Counted from the stretch's first letter, positions 1 through 11,141 are shown. The stretch: DNA of 64,000 nt from Rhodocollybia butyracea (GCA_015501585.1 JADNRY010000133.1:106522-170521), one strand, 5' to 3'. Made by a program: numbers and translations. The notes: a model not told the origin generated them from the letters alone.

Positions 1-1445
1 CTATATCTGTGAACAGCTCTGGTTCCAGTTTGCGATGTCCTAGCTTCATCAGGAAAAGGTGTTTTTGCCTAGGTGACCCCAGAGTGGCCTAAAGCAAACT
101 AGGTGACCTATGAATCCTATGGCATCCTAGGAATTTGGGCTCGTCCCTTGCCAGTCAAGGCTCTTGAGGACTCCCTAGGCAAGCCTAGGTTTGCCCAGGT
201 TTGCCCAGGTGCTCCTGGGGAACACCTGGGGAACACCTGGGTAAACCTGGGCAAACCTAGGCTTGCCCTGGGTTTGCCTAGGATACCCTAGGGAATCCTC
301 AAGAGCCTTGACTGGCAAGGGACAAGCCCAAATTCCTAGGGTGCCATAGGATTCATAGGTCACCTAGTTTGCTTTAGGCCACTCTGGGGTCACCTAGGCA
401 AAAACGGCTTTTCCTGATGTTGTCCTGGAGGTATTTGGTAATATCATTACGAAAAGCATATTGTGCCAAATCAAGATGAATACTCTCTGTGGCACATATC
501 GACTGGTTACAGCTATGGAAAGATTTTCTCTTACATGAGCAAGATGTTTGAAAACATTCATTGACTCATTACATACATCCATCCCATCCAGCACAATGTA
601 TACTGGGCTTAAGTCTTTCGAAACTAGTGCTAAAGTGGCACTTAGTTCTGCTATGGTAGGCTCCATAAGGCCCCCTGTACATTTTGTATACAGCTCATGA
701 AGGGCAGGATGAACTCCTCCACTCCTTGTACCCATTTGGAGCAAAAGGGACTGAAGGAGGCCACGAGTATTGGTCTTAGTCTGTGAGTTATCACGATTGT
801 CAAAATAGTAGTAGCAGCACTGTAATGCTGCATTGGCCTTGAGTTTCTGAATAATAGCCGCCCTAAAAAAAAATCACATGAGAAATAACATCATACCAAT
901 GTTGCATGCATACGAAAGGAATGTTTTGCCTGAGCCCACTAGATATACTATGATTAGATCCTAAATCACTGTACAAATCAGATGCATTACCTTTACCCTG
1001 AATCTATAAGACTCTAGATGTAGCCTGTTTCCATTTAACAAACTGAGGATGGGAGAATATCCACTCTCCAGTTCCAGGGGTTCTCTTATCACATGCTGCT
1101 ACAAAATTTTTAGAGGGATTAGTGTTGGAAATATTATCAGCTGTGCAATTGATTTGCTCGCTGATATTTCTCCAGTAGTTTTAGATGTTTATTCTGCCCC
1201 GGAGTGCATGCTGGTGTGGAGCTTATCTGTCTTATGTTTTATCTTATATTTCTCCATATATTTCTCCGTATATTTCTCCGTAGCTGCAGCTTATTTAAAC
1301 CACCGTTCAATATTATTTTCCCCTGCGTGTTTACTAGGGCTTCTCTGCTATAGACCAGAGTGAAGTGATCTTTTGGCGACTTCTTCATTTTACTCCAACA
1401 ATTAGGTGCTTTTAACCATTTCCGAACATTTGACAGATCATTGAT
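1..1445 (-). pseudogene. NACHT-domain NLR-like gene, broken and truncated
   Basis: On the minus strand this reads as part of a fungal NLR. NLRs are cytosolic signalling NTPases; in fungi they are linked to non-self recognition. A conserved linker is visible (VRKWLKAPN near 1400; GTGEWIFSHPQF near 1070). A Walker A follows (GKVGSGKTFLSA, assembled across two introns at 939..990, 52 bp, and 863..913, 51 bp). Next come the YYYFDNRD strand and the Walker B-like VYIVLDGMD with TSRY. Both introns have GT-AG ends and keep frame. The gene is dead: a TAG replaces the expected Trp before IQGK (near 1008), the frame shifts near 485 after TSRYVP, and a foldback element sits at 44..420. Reading resumes left of that element. 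No effector domain or C-terminal repeats are in the window. Confidence 0.72.
44..420. mobile_element. Foldback/MITE-like inverted repeat element
   Basis: The stretch is one near-perfect palindrome. The arm starting CATCAGGAAAAG at 47 is mirrored by the arm ending CTTTTCCTGATG at 419, with over 140 bp of near-identical inverted sequence. The centre is rich in CCTAGG, CCAGG and CCTGG words. Flanks TGTCCTAG (36..43) and TGTCCTGG (421..428) form a probable 8-bp target-site duplication with one mismatch, as in hAT-type insertions. It lies inside the NACHT pseudogene. The similar open frames on both strands are products of the palindrome. Non-autonomous; no transposase is encoded. Confidence 0.8.
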
Positions 1446-2637
1446 CTCTTCAATGGAAATGTTACTCGAGGATATGAAGAAGAGACTTTAAGATACACCC
1501 ACTCCAGGTATGATAGTTATTCTGGATGGTAGTTGCTGCTTGAAATTGCGGGTTGACCAAGGTAAAGTTGGAAGCACCGGTAAACATGCTACCAGAAGTT
1601 TTAAGCTAGATTTATTGAATTAGCCAAGTCATAGTTACCCGCCCAGCCTCTCTGCGCCAGCCTGAGGGTTGTTTTGCTCCTCTCTGATCATGTTGATTAG
1701 CACTGGACTGATGACTGTGAGGTGATCTCGAATTCTTACCTGGAATCTCTGCACAAAGGTTCAGACATGGTACGAGGTCACAGACAGCAGTTTCGAAAAT
1801 CACATGCGGGCTGTGCGTGCACCAGCACGAAGTTACCGAAGGTTACAATTGCCGACGTCCTCGGAGTGTCAGATTATTCGGCTACTCTAACTCTGACTCC
1901 TGAGTCATGCCTGCTAGTTTTCTTTCTTTATTCTTTTCTTACCGACTCGAAGACCTGAATGAATGTTCGGAGCCTGAGTATCATTGTTCTGCGATCAGGA
2001 GTGAGGCCAAGGCGACCAAGAATTTGGTCAATAAGTTCATGGACACATGCACAGTATGTGTGTAGCATCAGCATTTCTCCACGATTGTGATCGGGTATGA
2101 TTGGCATGTATACATTCAGATCACCTGATTATACAAATTTCAGAAGGTATGAGGTATGTATGGACCCCCAAGTGCATGATAGAAATGCCTCATTATAGAT
2201 CATTATACCTGCGGGGTCAGATTGCTATTACTCTTTAGTAATTCAGTTCTTGGTCTTCTGAGGCATTGCACAATACCAGTGACAAATCATGGCAGAAATT
2301 GGGTGGGCCCCTCGTTCCTTGTCCTTTGTCCAGCTCTTAGTTTCTACACTTGGCATCCTCATTGTACACCCAATACACATAACACAAAACGGTAAACCTC
2401 ACTCAATTAACCTAACACCTACCATTAATTTATTGCAACTTTTGAATTCTGGTTGGTTGCGATAGTGTCCTCTTGTTCTAACCCAAAAATCTCAAACAAT
2501 GTTCTGGATCACTTGCTGCAAGCACCTTGATTCTCAAATTTGTTGTTGTGTTTTTATCCTTGGACAAGTGGGTGAAAGGGCCCAGCAATCGGGACCTTGC
2601 GAGGGTCATTGAGGGTACGACGGTGTTTCAGTGGCAC
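1446..2637. other. Intergenic, no supported gene
   Basis: Short open frames here show no recognisable domain, consistent splice pattern or repeat structure. The stretch separates the NLR fragment from the first tRNA-Asp-like unit. Confidence 0.5.
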
Positions 2638-2866
2638 CAAGCTAGTGTTGGAATCAAGTATTCCACGTGACAGCTGGGTTCAACTCCCAGCCAGGGAGCT
2701 GCTTGCAGGGTCTGTTAGTCACTCTTTTTGACCCATCCCATCTGGCCTTTTTCTCATTTCCTTTCTAAGTTATCTCTTGCTTTTTTTTTTGCGAGTATGT
2801 GCAGCGGGATCCCTCATTGAACTTTGGTTTCATTAGTAGTAGATCCAAGTCTCAAATTCCCCAAAT
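2638..2866 (+). repeat. 5'-truncated tRNA-Asp-like unit with spacer
   Basis: Only the 3' half of the tRNA-like head remains: a T-arm with GGGTTCAACTCCC, then CCAGGGAG ending at 2699. It is followed by the family spacer (Pol III-style T-run, a block near TCTCTTGCTTTT, CATTAGT). The spacer ends at ATATAACTATC, directly joined to the next unit. Confidence 0.6.
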
Positions 2867-3272
2867 ATAACTATCTCCCTGGTAGTATATTGGTTAGTAC
2901 ACGCGCCTGTATGCCCTTGTCCTAATCACTTGTCCTAATCCCATGTCCCGCGCGAAAGCTGGGTTCAACTCCCAGCCAGGGAGCTGTGTAGCAGTGAGTT
3001 TTGTGTTGAGCTACTTTCCAACTATTTTTGATCATCCCACTGACTGCCTTACTCTGTGGTACTTTTTCATCGACTTGGTCAATTGAGATTTACCCACATA
3101 TATATCATACATACATACCCACTGGCCAATCCAGATTCCAGAAGAAACCTGATGGCCCTCCGATAACCTTCACTAGCTCCAAGCTCCAAACCCGTGCAGC
3201 GCAAATGCCAAACGGGTCCCTCTCTTCCAGCGTGCAATAAGGCATACTACTTCAAATTGTGGCAAATATAAC
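2867..3272 (+). repeat. tRNA-Asp-like tandem unit (tRNA-like part 2876..2983)
   Basis: The head has matched acceptor strands TCCCTGG and CCAGGGA, D-arm TAGTATATTGGTTAGTAC, anticodon stem CGCGC/GCGCG and an intact T-arm. The anticodon loop is altered (CTGTATG instead of CTGTCAT) and an intron-like insert follows it, so this copy is probably not a working tRNA-Asp. The roughly 290-bp spacer closely matches those of the copies near 8.5 and 12.9 kb. Confidence 0.65.
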
Positions 3273-3292
3273 TATCTCCCTGGTAGTATATC
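3273..3292 (+). repeat. tRNA-Asp-like unit, left piece, split by Copia
   Basis: ATCTCCCTGGTAGTATATC is the start of a third unit in the array. The sequence stops 16 nt into the tRNA-like head, in the D arm, where the Copia LTR begins at 3293. The rest resumes at 8388. ATATC (3288..3292) is the left target-site duplicate. Confidence 0.75.
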
Positions 3293-3640
3293 TGTTGGAA
3301 CTAAGAGACACATTAGTACGTAGTACAACTAAGCTCAGCCAGAAGTGATGAAGGCTAAATCATATTACCATACCTAAGAGACACGTTAGTACGTAGTACA
3401 ACTAAGCTATAGGTATAGTGTGAGCATAGATGGCATAAAGCATAAGTATAACAGACATACCTCAGCCAGAAGTGATGAAGGCTGATGAAAAGAAGGGAAC
3501 GTTGATAGGTACAGTATAAGTAGAAATCCGTATCAATGAAATAAAAGTTAAAACAAATGATAAGAACTCAGGTCTGATATCTACTCGGTATTGGAGCTGT
3601 ACATACCGGCGGCCATATACCGCGGACCGAATATCCAACA
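3293..3640 (-). repeat. Copia 1 LTR (3' LTR by coding strand), 348 bp
   Basis: Starts TGTTGGAACTAAGAG and ends ATATCCAACA. It matches the other LTR but is 74 bp longer: the block CTAAGAGACACRTTAGTACG occurs twice near its start, with a CAGCCAGAAGTGATG segment copied between. Confidence 0.9.
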
Positions 3641-3680
3641 CTCCCCCTCAACGAGAATGCATTGGGACAAGTCCCAGTAG

Positions 3681-6600
3681 TCAAGTTGCCTGTCGATGAG
3701 TTTCACCATCAAGAGCTTTGGTGAATATGTCGGCGACATTATCCCTAGAAGCAACAACAGCTGTCTGAATATCACCGCAATGAACCGCTTCACGAATCCA
3801 GTGGTGGTGAATTTTGATATGTTTGTTTGCATTAGTGACTTGGTCGGAATTAATGTTCTTCAAAGCCGAAGATGAATCAACAAACATCTGAGTTGGTTCA
3901 GGTTGAGTGATGTCGAGTTCCTGGAGAAGGGAGCGGAACCAAACAACTTCCCTACCACAAGATCCAGCTGCATAATATTCGGCTTCACTGGTGGAAGTTG
4001 CAACAGCAGTCTGTTTCCTCGTATACCAGGAAAAACAACCTGTACCGAAAGTGAGGGCGGCGCCAGACACCGAACAACCATGTTCAAGGTGAGCAACAAA
4101 GTTGGAGTCGGTATAGGCAAAGAAAAGGAGTGACTTGCCACCAAGGACGAGGACAAAGTCAACAGTCCCCTTCAGATAGTGAATAATCTGGTTTCACTGC
4201 TTTCCAGTGGATATGACCGGGATTATGCATGAACTGCGCTACTTGTTGGGTGCTGCGAGTGATGTCCGGGCGCGTTCGAGTGGAGGCGTGCATGAGAGAA
4301 CCAACACCTTCAGCGTAGGGCACCAAGCGCATCTCTCTCTGTTCAGGAGAATCATCAGAAGGACAATCAGCTTTGGACAATACCGTCTTTTCCATGGGTG
4401 TTCCAATGGGGTGAGCATCATCAAGTCGGAAAACGCGAAATGAGAGACAAGATGTAGGAACATTGGGAAAAGGAAATGGTTCGAGCAGATCTATCACGAG
4501 TAACAGTCATACCCAAAAATTGAGAGATCTCCCCCTTATCCGAGATATTGAAATGAGTATGGAACTCATCCTTGAATTGAATAATCTGTAGAACGGAGGA
4601 ACCAAAGAGAGCTAGATCATCAACGTGAGTTGCAATGATGATTATTCCATCGGAAGAACAACGAAAGAAGACACAAGGATCGGAAATGCAAACCTGAAAG
4701 CCAAGTTCAACCAAAACACTTTTTAGTTTCTCATACCAGAGAAAACCAGACTGCTTAAGTTCATAGAGTGCCTTGTTAAGCTTCCAAACCCACAAATCCT
4801 TTCCTCTGACTGCAAATCCGGGCGGTTGCTTCACATAAGTTGGCTGGTCATCAGGGATGGTGCTATTAAGATAAGCAGATTTCACATCAATGACATGAAT
4901 TTCCCAATCCTGGATGGCTGCTACGGTTGCAATACCATGAATGGATTCAATACGAGCAGTTGGAGCATGGATATTGACAAAGTCAATACCCGGAATTTGG
5001 GTAAAACCCTGAGCTACAAGTTGAGCTCGGTAGACCTCAATGGCCTGAGTGTCGGCATTGCGCTTGATAGCGAAGACCCAGCGTGTACCAATGGCCTTAC
5101 AGTCAGGAGGTGGTGGAACGAGAGAGTAAGTCCCAGTCTCCAAGAGCTGGTTAAGCTCGTAATGACAAGCGGCTTCCCACTCTGCATGATCGGGAGAGTT
5201 GAGAGCCTGCGAAACATTGAATGGAATTTCACCACTCAAGATATGAGCCAGTTCGGGCATCTCCCCCTCATCCCCGCTATCATCCATATCAAGCTCAACA
5301 TGCGGAGGAATATCCTCATCAATCTGTGGCTGAACTTCTGCTCTCGCACGAGAGCAAGTCTTAGCAGGTGTAGCATCAGAAGGCATGCGGGGATTAGGAT
5401 GAGGGGCACGAGGAGGAGGAGTAGCAGGAGGAACAGGAACAGGAGGGTCAGGTGGGAGAGCAGATGGAGCGGTTATAGGGGAAAAACTCATCGTCATCTT
5501 TATAAGTAGGATTTTTGAGAGACGAATAATCATAGGACTCCCCCGCGGCGCTCAAAAGTCCATCTCCATTAGTGTTGTCATCAAACTTCACAAAGATTGC
5601 TGAATGTACACCTTTACCTGGCGTGTACACATAGTACGCCACCTGAGTCTCGTCGAAACCTAGAAAAATACCAGGAGTACCACGAGCGTCAAGTTTATGC
5701 TCCTGTGAGTTGTTGTATACCCAAACTTTACATCCAAAAGAATGCAATTTTCGATGGTCAGGGTGCTTCTTGTACCAGAGATGATAGGGTGTCTCCCCTT
5801 TAGGTAGAGGACTAGCATAAGTCCGGGCACGGATATTAAGAATGTACCAGACAGTGTAGCCCCACATAGAGAGAGGAAGTTGAGAGTGAATAAGGATAGT
5901 GCGTACCCGGTCAAAAATTGTACGATTGAGGCGCTCAGAACGGCCGTTCTGTTCAGGAGTGTAAGGAGTGGACTTTTCCCAGTGGATACCGTGCTCCTTC
6001 ATCCAATCGCGCCACTCGTTGGTTATATATTCCCCACCATTGTCAGTGCGGAAAACCTTCAACTTTTTGCCGGTTACCTTCTCTACTTCAACTAACCACT
6101 GCTTAAAAGCAGTAAAAGCATCACTCTTGCGGCGAAGCAAGCAACCCCAAGCCATACAGGAGCAATCATTAAGAAATGTGATGAGATACCCCATGCTGGT
6201 TGTGGTCAAGACCGGAGCTGGTCCCCAAAGATCTGAGTGAACTAGGCCCAGTGGCTCTGAAGCTCTAGAGTTTCAATTCAGGAAAGCACGCACGGGTGAG
6301 CTTTCCCTGCGCACAGGCGTCACAGACAGGGGGTTCTGCAGCCAATTCTGAGGCCATAAGTTTCATGGTCATCCCCTCAAGCGTACCCAAACGGTACAAG
6401 TCACGACAAGCGGGATAGTTCAAATGCCCAAGCTTGTTATGAAGCTGAACCAGTTTGGAGTAAAGCAGAGGTTTGTCCAAGGTGGAAGATGTAAACGCAG
6501 AGGTGGAGGGAGCAGAGTCAAGGTGATAAAGTCGAGAATCGTCCTTTGTTCCAGTGAAAACAACATCCTCCTCATCAATAAGGCGCTGGATAAAAGTACC

Positions 6601-8014
6601 AGCATCATCCTTACTGAATGTTACACATTTCCCTGCGCCAAAGACAGTATAACACTTAGCTTCGTCGAGTCAGGAAACAGAAATGAGGGTAGGAGAGGAG
6701 TCAGGAATGAAAACAGTGTCCTTCAGATTGAGACGGACAAGTTGACGATGGCGACGACGTGCAAGAAAAACGGCTATACCTCGACCTGCAATCTTCATAG
6801 TACCATGACCAAATCCAGTAACCTTCTGAGAAATGGCTGGATGGTGGAAAGACGTGAAGTCGGCACAAACAGAATGAATGTGAGATGTAGTACCAGAGTC
6901 GATAATGATGGGAGGCCTATTGGCAGTAGTACCAGCTGGATACACTGACTCAGACATAGGCTGGGAGGAGTTCACATTTGTAGAAGTCTCAGTCACCGGG
7001 TAAGCAGAGAAATCGATAATATTGGCGCCCGAAGAAGATTCTATGAAATGTGATGAGGTAGACTGCTCAGTTTCACCTCCTCCCCCACTATCCACATGGT
7101 GGGCTTTCTCTTTGCCCTTCTTCTTATTTTTCCTCTTTCTGTTACCTCCCTTAGCCTCCATAATGTTTCCCACCACCGGGCTTACGGCAAAAATCCTTGG
7201 TGTGACCGGGAGTGTGGCAGTTGACACAATAATAATCTCCACGGGCCGCATAGGAGCGTTCAAGCACAGCGACGGCGGCTTCTATGTTCGACATGCCGGA
7301 ATTAGAGTTCTCGTTGGGATGAGCCGAACAGTAAGAACCTAAGATCTGTTGGACAGTCGACTCAAGAGTAGTGCTGGAGGTGAGAGAGAAACTGCGGATC
7401 CAGGTGTGCCAAGGCCCGGTCGCACCTTCCTCATTGGGGAGAGTAGTGACAAGAATAGCAGAGGCAAACCCTTCCTCCACAACGTACCCAGCTTTCCGGA
7501 TATCCTGCAGAGCAGATTCAAAACCCTGAAGATGGGCGGACAAAGAATCAAAGCTATGCTGGAGCGGAAGTCGGCGGGTGAGTCGGGAGAAGAACGTCAT
7601 GATGAGACCAGAACCCTGAGGACCATAAGTACCCGAAAGTCATTTATAGGCGGCGGCGCTCGTAAGACCTTCTACCATGCTGACCATGCTCTCAGAGATA
7701 CACTGGAGAAGCATGTTCATCATATAAGAATCCATCCGTTGCCAGATAAGATACTTAGTGTTGGTATCGGGAGGACAAACAAGCGCGCCCAACAAAATAG
7801 ACTGACATCCTACTGTGCGAGCACCAGTGAGGAAGACGGCAGACCAAGACGAAAAATTTGTTTCACCTTTGAGCTTAGTGTCACGAGGGAAGAGCGAATT
7901 TCCACCACTAGGGATGGTCCAATCACTCGGAATAGTCGGCGCGGTCATAGTGGTCTGTGTACTTGAAGTAGTCTGAGTAGGTTGGGTAGTAGGAGCGGAA
8001 GGGGTAGTAGACAT
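3681..8014 (-). pseudogene. Copia 1 gag-pol polyprotein, frameshifted
   Basis: Minus-strand fragments in order: gag N-terminus (8014..7640); gag with a CCHC knuckle CVNCHTPGHTKDFC (within 7600..7151); aspartic protease IIIDSGTTSHI (near 6900); GAG-pre-integrase HNKLGHLN...CDAC (6480..6265, ends in a stop); integrase core with TDNGGEY and QNGRSERLNRT (6209..5448); RT with GTRWVFAIKRN, AYLNSTIP and ATHVDDLALFG (5533..4421); a linker (4497..4159); and RNase H with TSEAEYYAA and DNVADIFTKAL (4070..3681). The pieces lie in different frames, so at least five frame changes or stops separate them. All catalytic motifs remain recognisable, which suggests decay is not ancient. No function is expected. 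Confidence 0.9.
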
Positions 8015-8097
8015 CGATAGAGACGAGGGTTATGCGGGAAGAGAAGATAAAAGATTCGATTCCGGTAATCACTATAAGGCTGGCTGTATCAGGCGGA

Positions 8098-8113
8098 CTC
8101 GGGGCCCATAACC
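8098..8113 (-). other. Primer binding site of Copia 1 (tRNA-iMet type)
   Basis: Read on the minus strand, GGTTATGGGCCCCGAG directly follows the 5' LTR. It is complementary to the CCCATAACC anticodon arm of eukaryotic initiator tRNA-Met. From memory, Drosophila copia uses the same internal half-tRNA priming scheme rather than the tRNA 3' end. Confidence 0.7.
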
Positions 8114-8387
8114 TGTTGGAACTAAGAGACACGTTAGTACGTAGTACAACTAAGCTATAGGTATAGTGTGAGCATAGATGGCATAAAGCATAAGTATAAC
8201 AACATACCTCAGCCAGAAGTGATGAAGGCTGAGGAAAAGAAGGGAACGTCGATACGTACAGTATAAGTAGAAATCCGTATCAATGAAATAAAAGTTAAAA
8301 CAAATGATAAGAACTCGGGTCTGATATCTACTTGGTATTGGAGCTGTACATACCGGCGGCCATATACCGCGGACCAAATATCCAACA
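8114..8387 (-). repeat. Copia 1 LTR (5' LTR by coding strand), 274 bp
   Basis: Starts TGTTGGAACTAAGAG and ends ATATCCAACA. It matches the left LTR with scattered substitutions but lacks the internal duplication. Confidence 0.9.
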
Positions 8388-8700
8388 ATATTGGCTAGTA
8401 CACGCGCCTGTCATAATCTTGTTTAGAGAACTCTTACCGCACAAAAGCTGGGTTCGACTCCCAGCCAGCGAGCTATTAAGTCAGTTTCCAACTATTATTT
8501 TTGACCATGCCCCACTGCCTGGCTTACTCTGTGCCACTTTTTCATCGACTTGGTCTATTAAGCATACATACATACCCACTGGCCAATCCAGATTCCAAAA
8601 GACCTTTGATGGCCCTCCGATAGCCTTCACTAGCTCCAAGCTCCAAACTGTGTAACCGTGTATGCCACACGGGTCCCGCTCTTGTGTGCTAAAACATGTC
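8388..8700 (+). repeat. tRNA-Asp-like unit, right piece after Copia
   Basis: Continues the unit begun at 3273: ATTGGCTAGTACACGCG, anticodon loop CTGTCAT (Asp GTC), a short intron-like insert, and T-arm GGGTTCGACTCCC ending CCAGCGAG at 8472. The acceptor has one mismatch. The spacer TTTTTGACCATGCCCCACTG...CTCCAAGCTCC follows. Confidence 0.7.
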
Positions 8701-8755
8701 TACTACATGCTTACTCGATGCATACTAGTTCAAATTGCTCTACTTTTCTCTCGGA

Positions 8756-9078
8756 GCAAAACAATCTCATAACCGCACGAAGGTAAAACACAACAGTAAA
8801 TGCAAAACGCAAAACGCAACCTGAGGGAACCCAAAGCGCAAAAAAAAAAAAAAAAAAAAAAAAAAGATTCATTCGATTTGATTAATACAAAGTTTGTTTC
8901 CTACAAGTACCTTATACTTATACTATTGCGTTAACAAAAAAAAACGGAAAAGCAAGACTAGACTAGACAAACAGGACTAGACAAAGCGAACAAGAGGATC
9001 CATGCACGACATACGATAACCACCACACTCCGCGCTCATACGCTCATACGCTCATATCCCATAATCAAAATCCACGAC
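8756..9078. repeat. Duplicate of the phosphatase 3' UTR (copy 1)
   Basis: Closely matches 13631..14028, including the CGCACGAAGGTAAAACACAACAG block, a poly-A run (about 8840..8866), GATTCATTCGATTTGATT, and the CGCTCATACGCTCATA repeats up to ATCCACGAC. In the other copy this is the 3' UTR and stop region of the sphingoid-base phosphatase. Here the minus strand runs into a short frame reading MAEWFFRCHDVILGVDQEAN and then VVDFDYG-stop. That frame may be a remnant last exon; I do not recognise it. Confidence 0.75.
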
Positions 9079-9515
9079 ATTAGCCTCCTGATCAACACCC
9101 AGAATCACGTCGTGGCAGCGGAAGAACCACTCTGCCATATGCACATGAGAATCTTTGATTGACATTTAATTATGTGCCACCTGTCATTGATATCTATTGT
9201 TACTAACAATAAATAATTGTAAAATCTCTGGACTTGTTGTAACAAGTCAATAATTATTAAAAGCGTGTTGGGTTCAGAAAACAGGCTCTAATGTCTAAAT
9301 AAATTGTCAGTAGCATCAGTGGATGCAGATATTGGCACTTGTTAATACTGGAGTAAACATGACTTGTACACAAAAGTACATAAATGAAATTCAGGACAAA
9401 TTATCTACCCAAGGGAAGAAAGAAAATGGAAGGAAAAATTATGAGACAAGAATCTGGCACTTTGTCCAGGGCAGAGGGGCAAGGATTGTGCAGGGAAACA
9501 AAATCACTAGAGAAC

Positions 9516-11141
9516 TTACTCCCTGGAATACCTGACAATGCTACAGATATAAGCTTGTAAGATTGCCGTATCTATTCATGCCTTCCACCTGAATCAACTT
9601 ACCTGAAACCAATTGTATTGGTCTCCTGGTCAGTCTGTGAAGCATCAGCAGTGACGTCCGAGGGATTCAAACTGTTAGAGATCTGCTGTGATTGTAATTG
9701 TTGACTCAGTGTGGGGACCTCTTCAAGGTGGAAACTTTGCTCATATGTGTTCTTGGTTTGAACCAAGATGAAGATAGCAACAGGATTCAAGCCCTGCAGG
9801 TGCAGCAAGATCAGTATTAAGTAAGCCTAAATAACAGGTAGGTCCTCACAGCAGCCATTGCATAAACTTGGTTTATGGATATTGCGGCAAATAACAAGTG
9901 TTCATCAATATGCCCTATATTTGTCTCCAATTCATCCAATATCAAGACAAGGAGCTACAAGATTTGACTCAGCAGAATGACCTTACATGTGGTAGAATAT
10001 GTACCTGCAAAAGTGCAAAAATTGCCCCAGACTCTACAAGAAGAAGAAGAATTTCTTCTACTTTGCTCCGTTTCCTCCTAATTAAAATTGATCTCATAGA
10101 TTTATGATGTGTCCTGCAATATCAATAGCAATAAAGACATAAGGGTCAAACACAAGACACTACTCACCAAGCACGAAAAGCTATTAAACATGTTGCCACC
10201 ATATTCACAGATAATGACAGCACAAAAGTGACCCCATCAAGAATTTGACTCTGGGACAGGTCTTGATGATCATAACCAATGTCTGTGGCAACAGCATCAG
10301 CCAAGCTAACACCTGGTGTTGGAGCTGCATAAGATTTTGTGAACAGGGATCTATATATCAATGTCACCTATATCTGCGAACATCAACACAAACAAAGTCC
10401 ATTTCACTTTCTTGTTATCCATCCACACTGCCCAAGCTCTCCACGCAATAACACCATCAGCGATCAATCCCTTGGCACCAGATTTAGGTCATTTAGTACC
10501 TCCGTATAAGGTTCACCAAACTCACTATAATATTTTTGTAGCCAGTTTTGCATTTTTGCATAGACCAGAATTTGTGATTGCATAGTTGATGCTGCTATTT
10601 GCTCCCTAATACCTCCGGGTAGAGATAGTACCAGGTAATGCTTAACAAGATCAAACAACAATCCCACATTTGACACAAAGACCATCAACATCAGAACAAA
10701 TGTGCCAAAGAGTACAGAAAACATTGCTTTCTTTGCAACCCCGGTATTTTTGTCTCTCCTGCAGAATCAACATACTCAAATAAATATCTTTTCAGGATGT
10801 GAAGGTGTGAGGACTCACAAGTAAATGTACAAACTGATGCAGAATGTCAAACAGTATATCCCTAAAAAGTATATTGAGCATAATTCACCTCACTATCAGT
10901 CATCAGCAAAACGTGGGTGCACGGGAAGCCGCTTTCCGGCACTGTACAGTGCTGGGGCCGCTGGGAGCCGCTGGAAACGGCTGTAGAGTGCCTGACAACG
11001 GCGCCAGCTCACCCACGTTTTGCTGATGGTGTATTAGGCCAATGCACCAATAAAAACGGAGCTGAGCACAATTATTAGGCCAACATCCTGCATAATCATA
11101 AGTCCAATTGCTGATGTATCAGCCACTTCTTCTGGAGTCAT
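9516..11141 (-). CDS. Seven-helix integral membrane protein, function unknown; one frameshift
   Basis: Eight exons can be built: 11048..11141, 10819..10861, 10368..10758, 10168..10324, 10005..10113, 9850..9954, 9603..9793, 9516..9540. All have GT-AG introns of 43-62 bp except intron 1 (10862..11047), which holds a MITE. The exons total 1115 nt, one short of 372 codons. The missing base lies near 10464, where NDLNLVPRD meets LIADGVIAWRAWAVW in another frame, so the gene is either newly broken or affected by a base error. Hydrophobic helices, the WRAW motif after helix 3, NMVATCLIAFRAW, VEEILLLLVESGAIF and NPVAIFILV match a seven-helix family that I recall as expanded in Agaricomycetes and of unknown role. 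The hydrophilic C-tail is rich in Ser, Gln and Thr. Start chosen at the Met of MTPEEVADTSAI. Confidence 0.72.
10901..11028. mobile_element. 128-bp MITE inside intron 1 of the membrane gene
   Basis: Perfect 19-bp terminal inverted repeats, CATCAGCAAAACGTGGGTG at 10901..10919 and its complement at 11010..11028, enclose a GC-rich core of further imperfect inverted words (AGCCGCTTTCC, CCAGCGGCTCC). Without it, intron 1 would be 58 bp, the normal size here. No clear target-site duplication was seen. Confidence 0.75.

Larger units (their letters stand above)
3293..8387 (-). mobile_element. Copia (Ty1-like) LTR retrotransposon 1, decayed
   Basis: A 5.1-kb element with TG...CA LTRs. The gag-pol remains are on the minus strand in Copia order (gag, protease, integrase, RT, RNase H). 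The LTRs are 3293..3640 and 8114..8387. The polypurine tract abuts the left LTR (CTCCCCCTCA on +) and an initiator-tRNA-type primer site abuts the right LTR. Target duplicates are ATATC (3288..3292) and ATATT (8388..8392). The insertion point is inside the D arm of a tRNA-Asp-like unit. Multiple frameshifts and stops make it non-autonomous now. Confidence 0.92.

Noticed and set aside
103..363. Similar open reading frames on opposite strands (MTYESYG...)
   Set aside because: They are mirror readings of the two arms of the foldback element, not genes.
1049..1363. Plus-strand 104-codon frame rich in hydrophobic residues
   Set aside because: It overlaps the NLR pseudogene on the other strand, which has motif and splice support; this frame has none.
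2876..2983. Calling this a tRNA-Tyr because the loop reads CTGTATG
   Set aside because: The body is the tRNA-Asp repeat; the change is more simply decay of the anticodon loop.
10844..11026. Plus-strand ORF across the MITE
   Set aside because: It is created by the GC-rich inverted repeat inside an intron.
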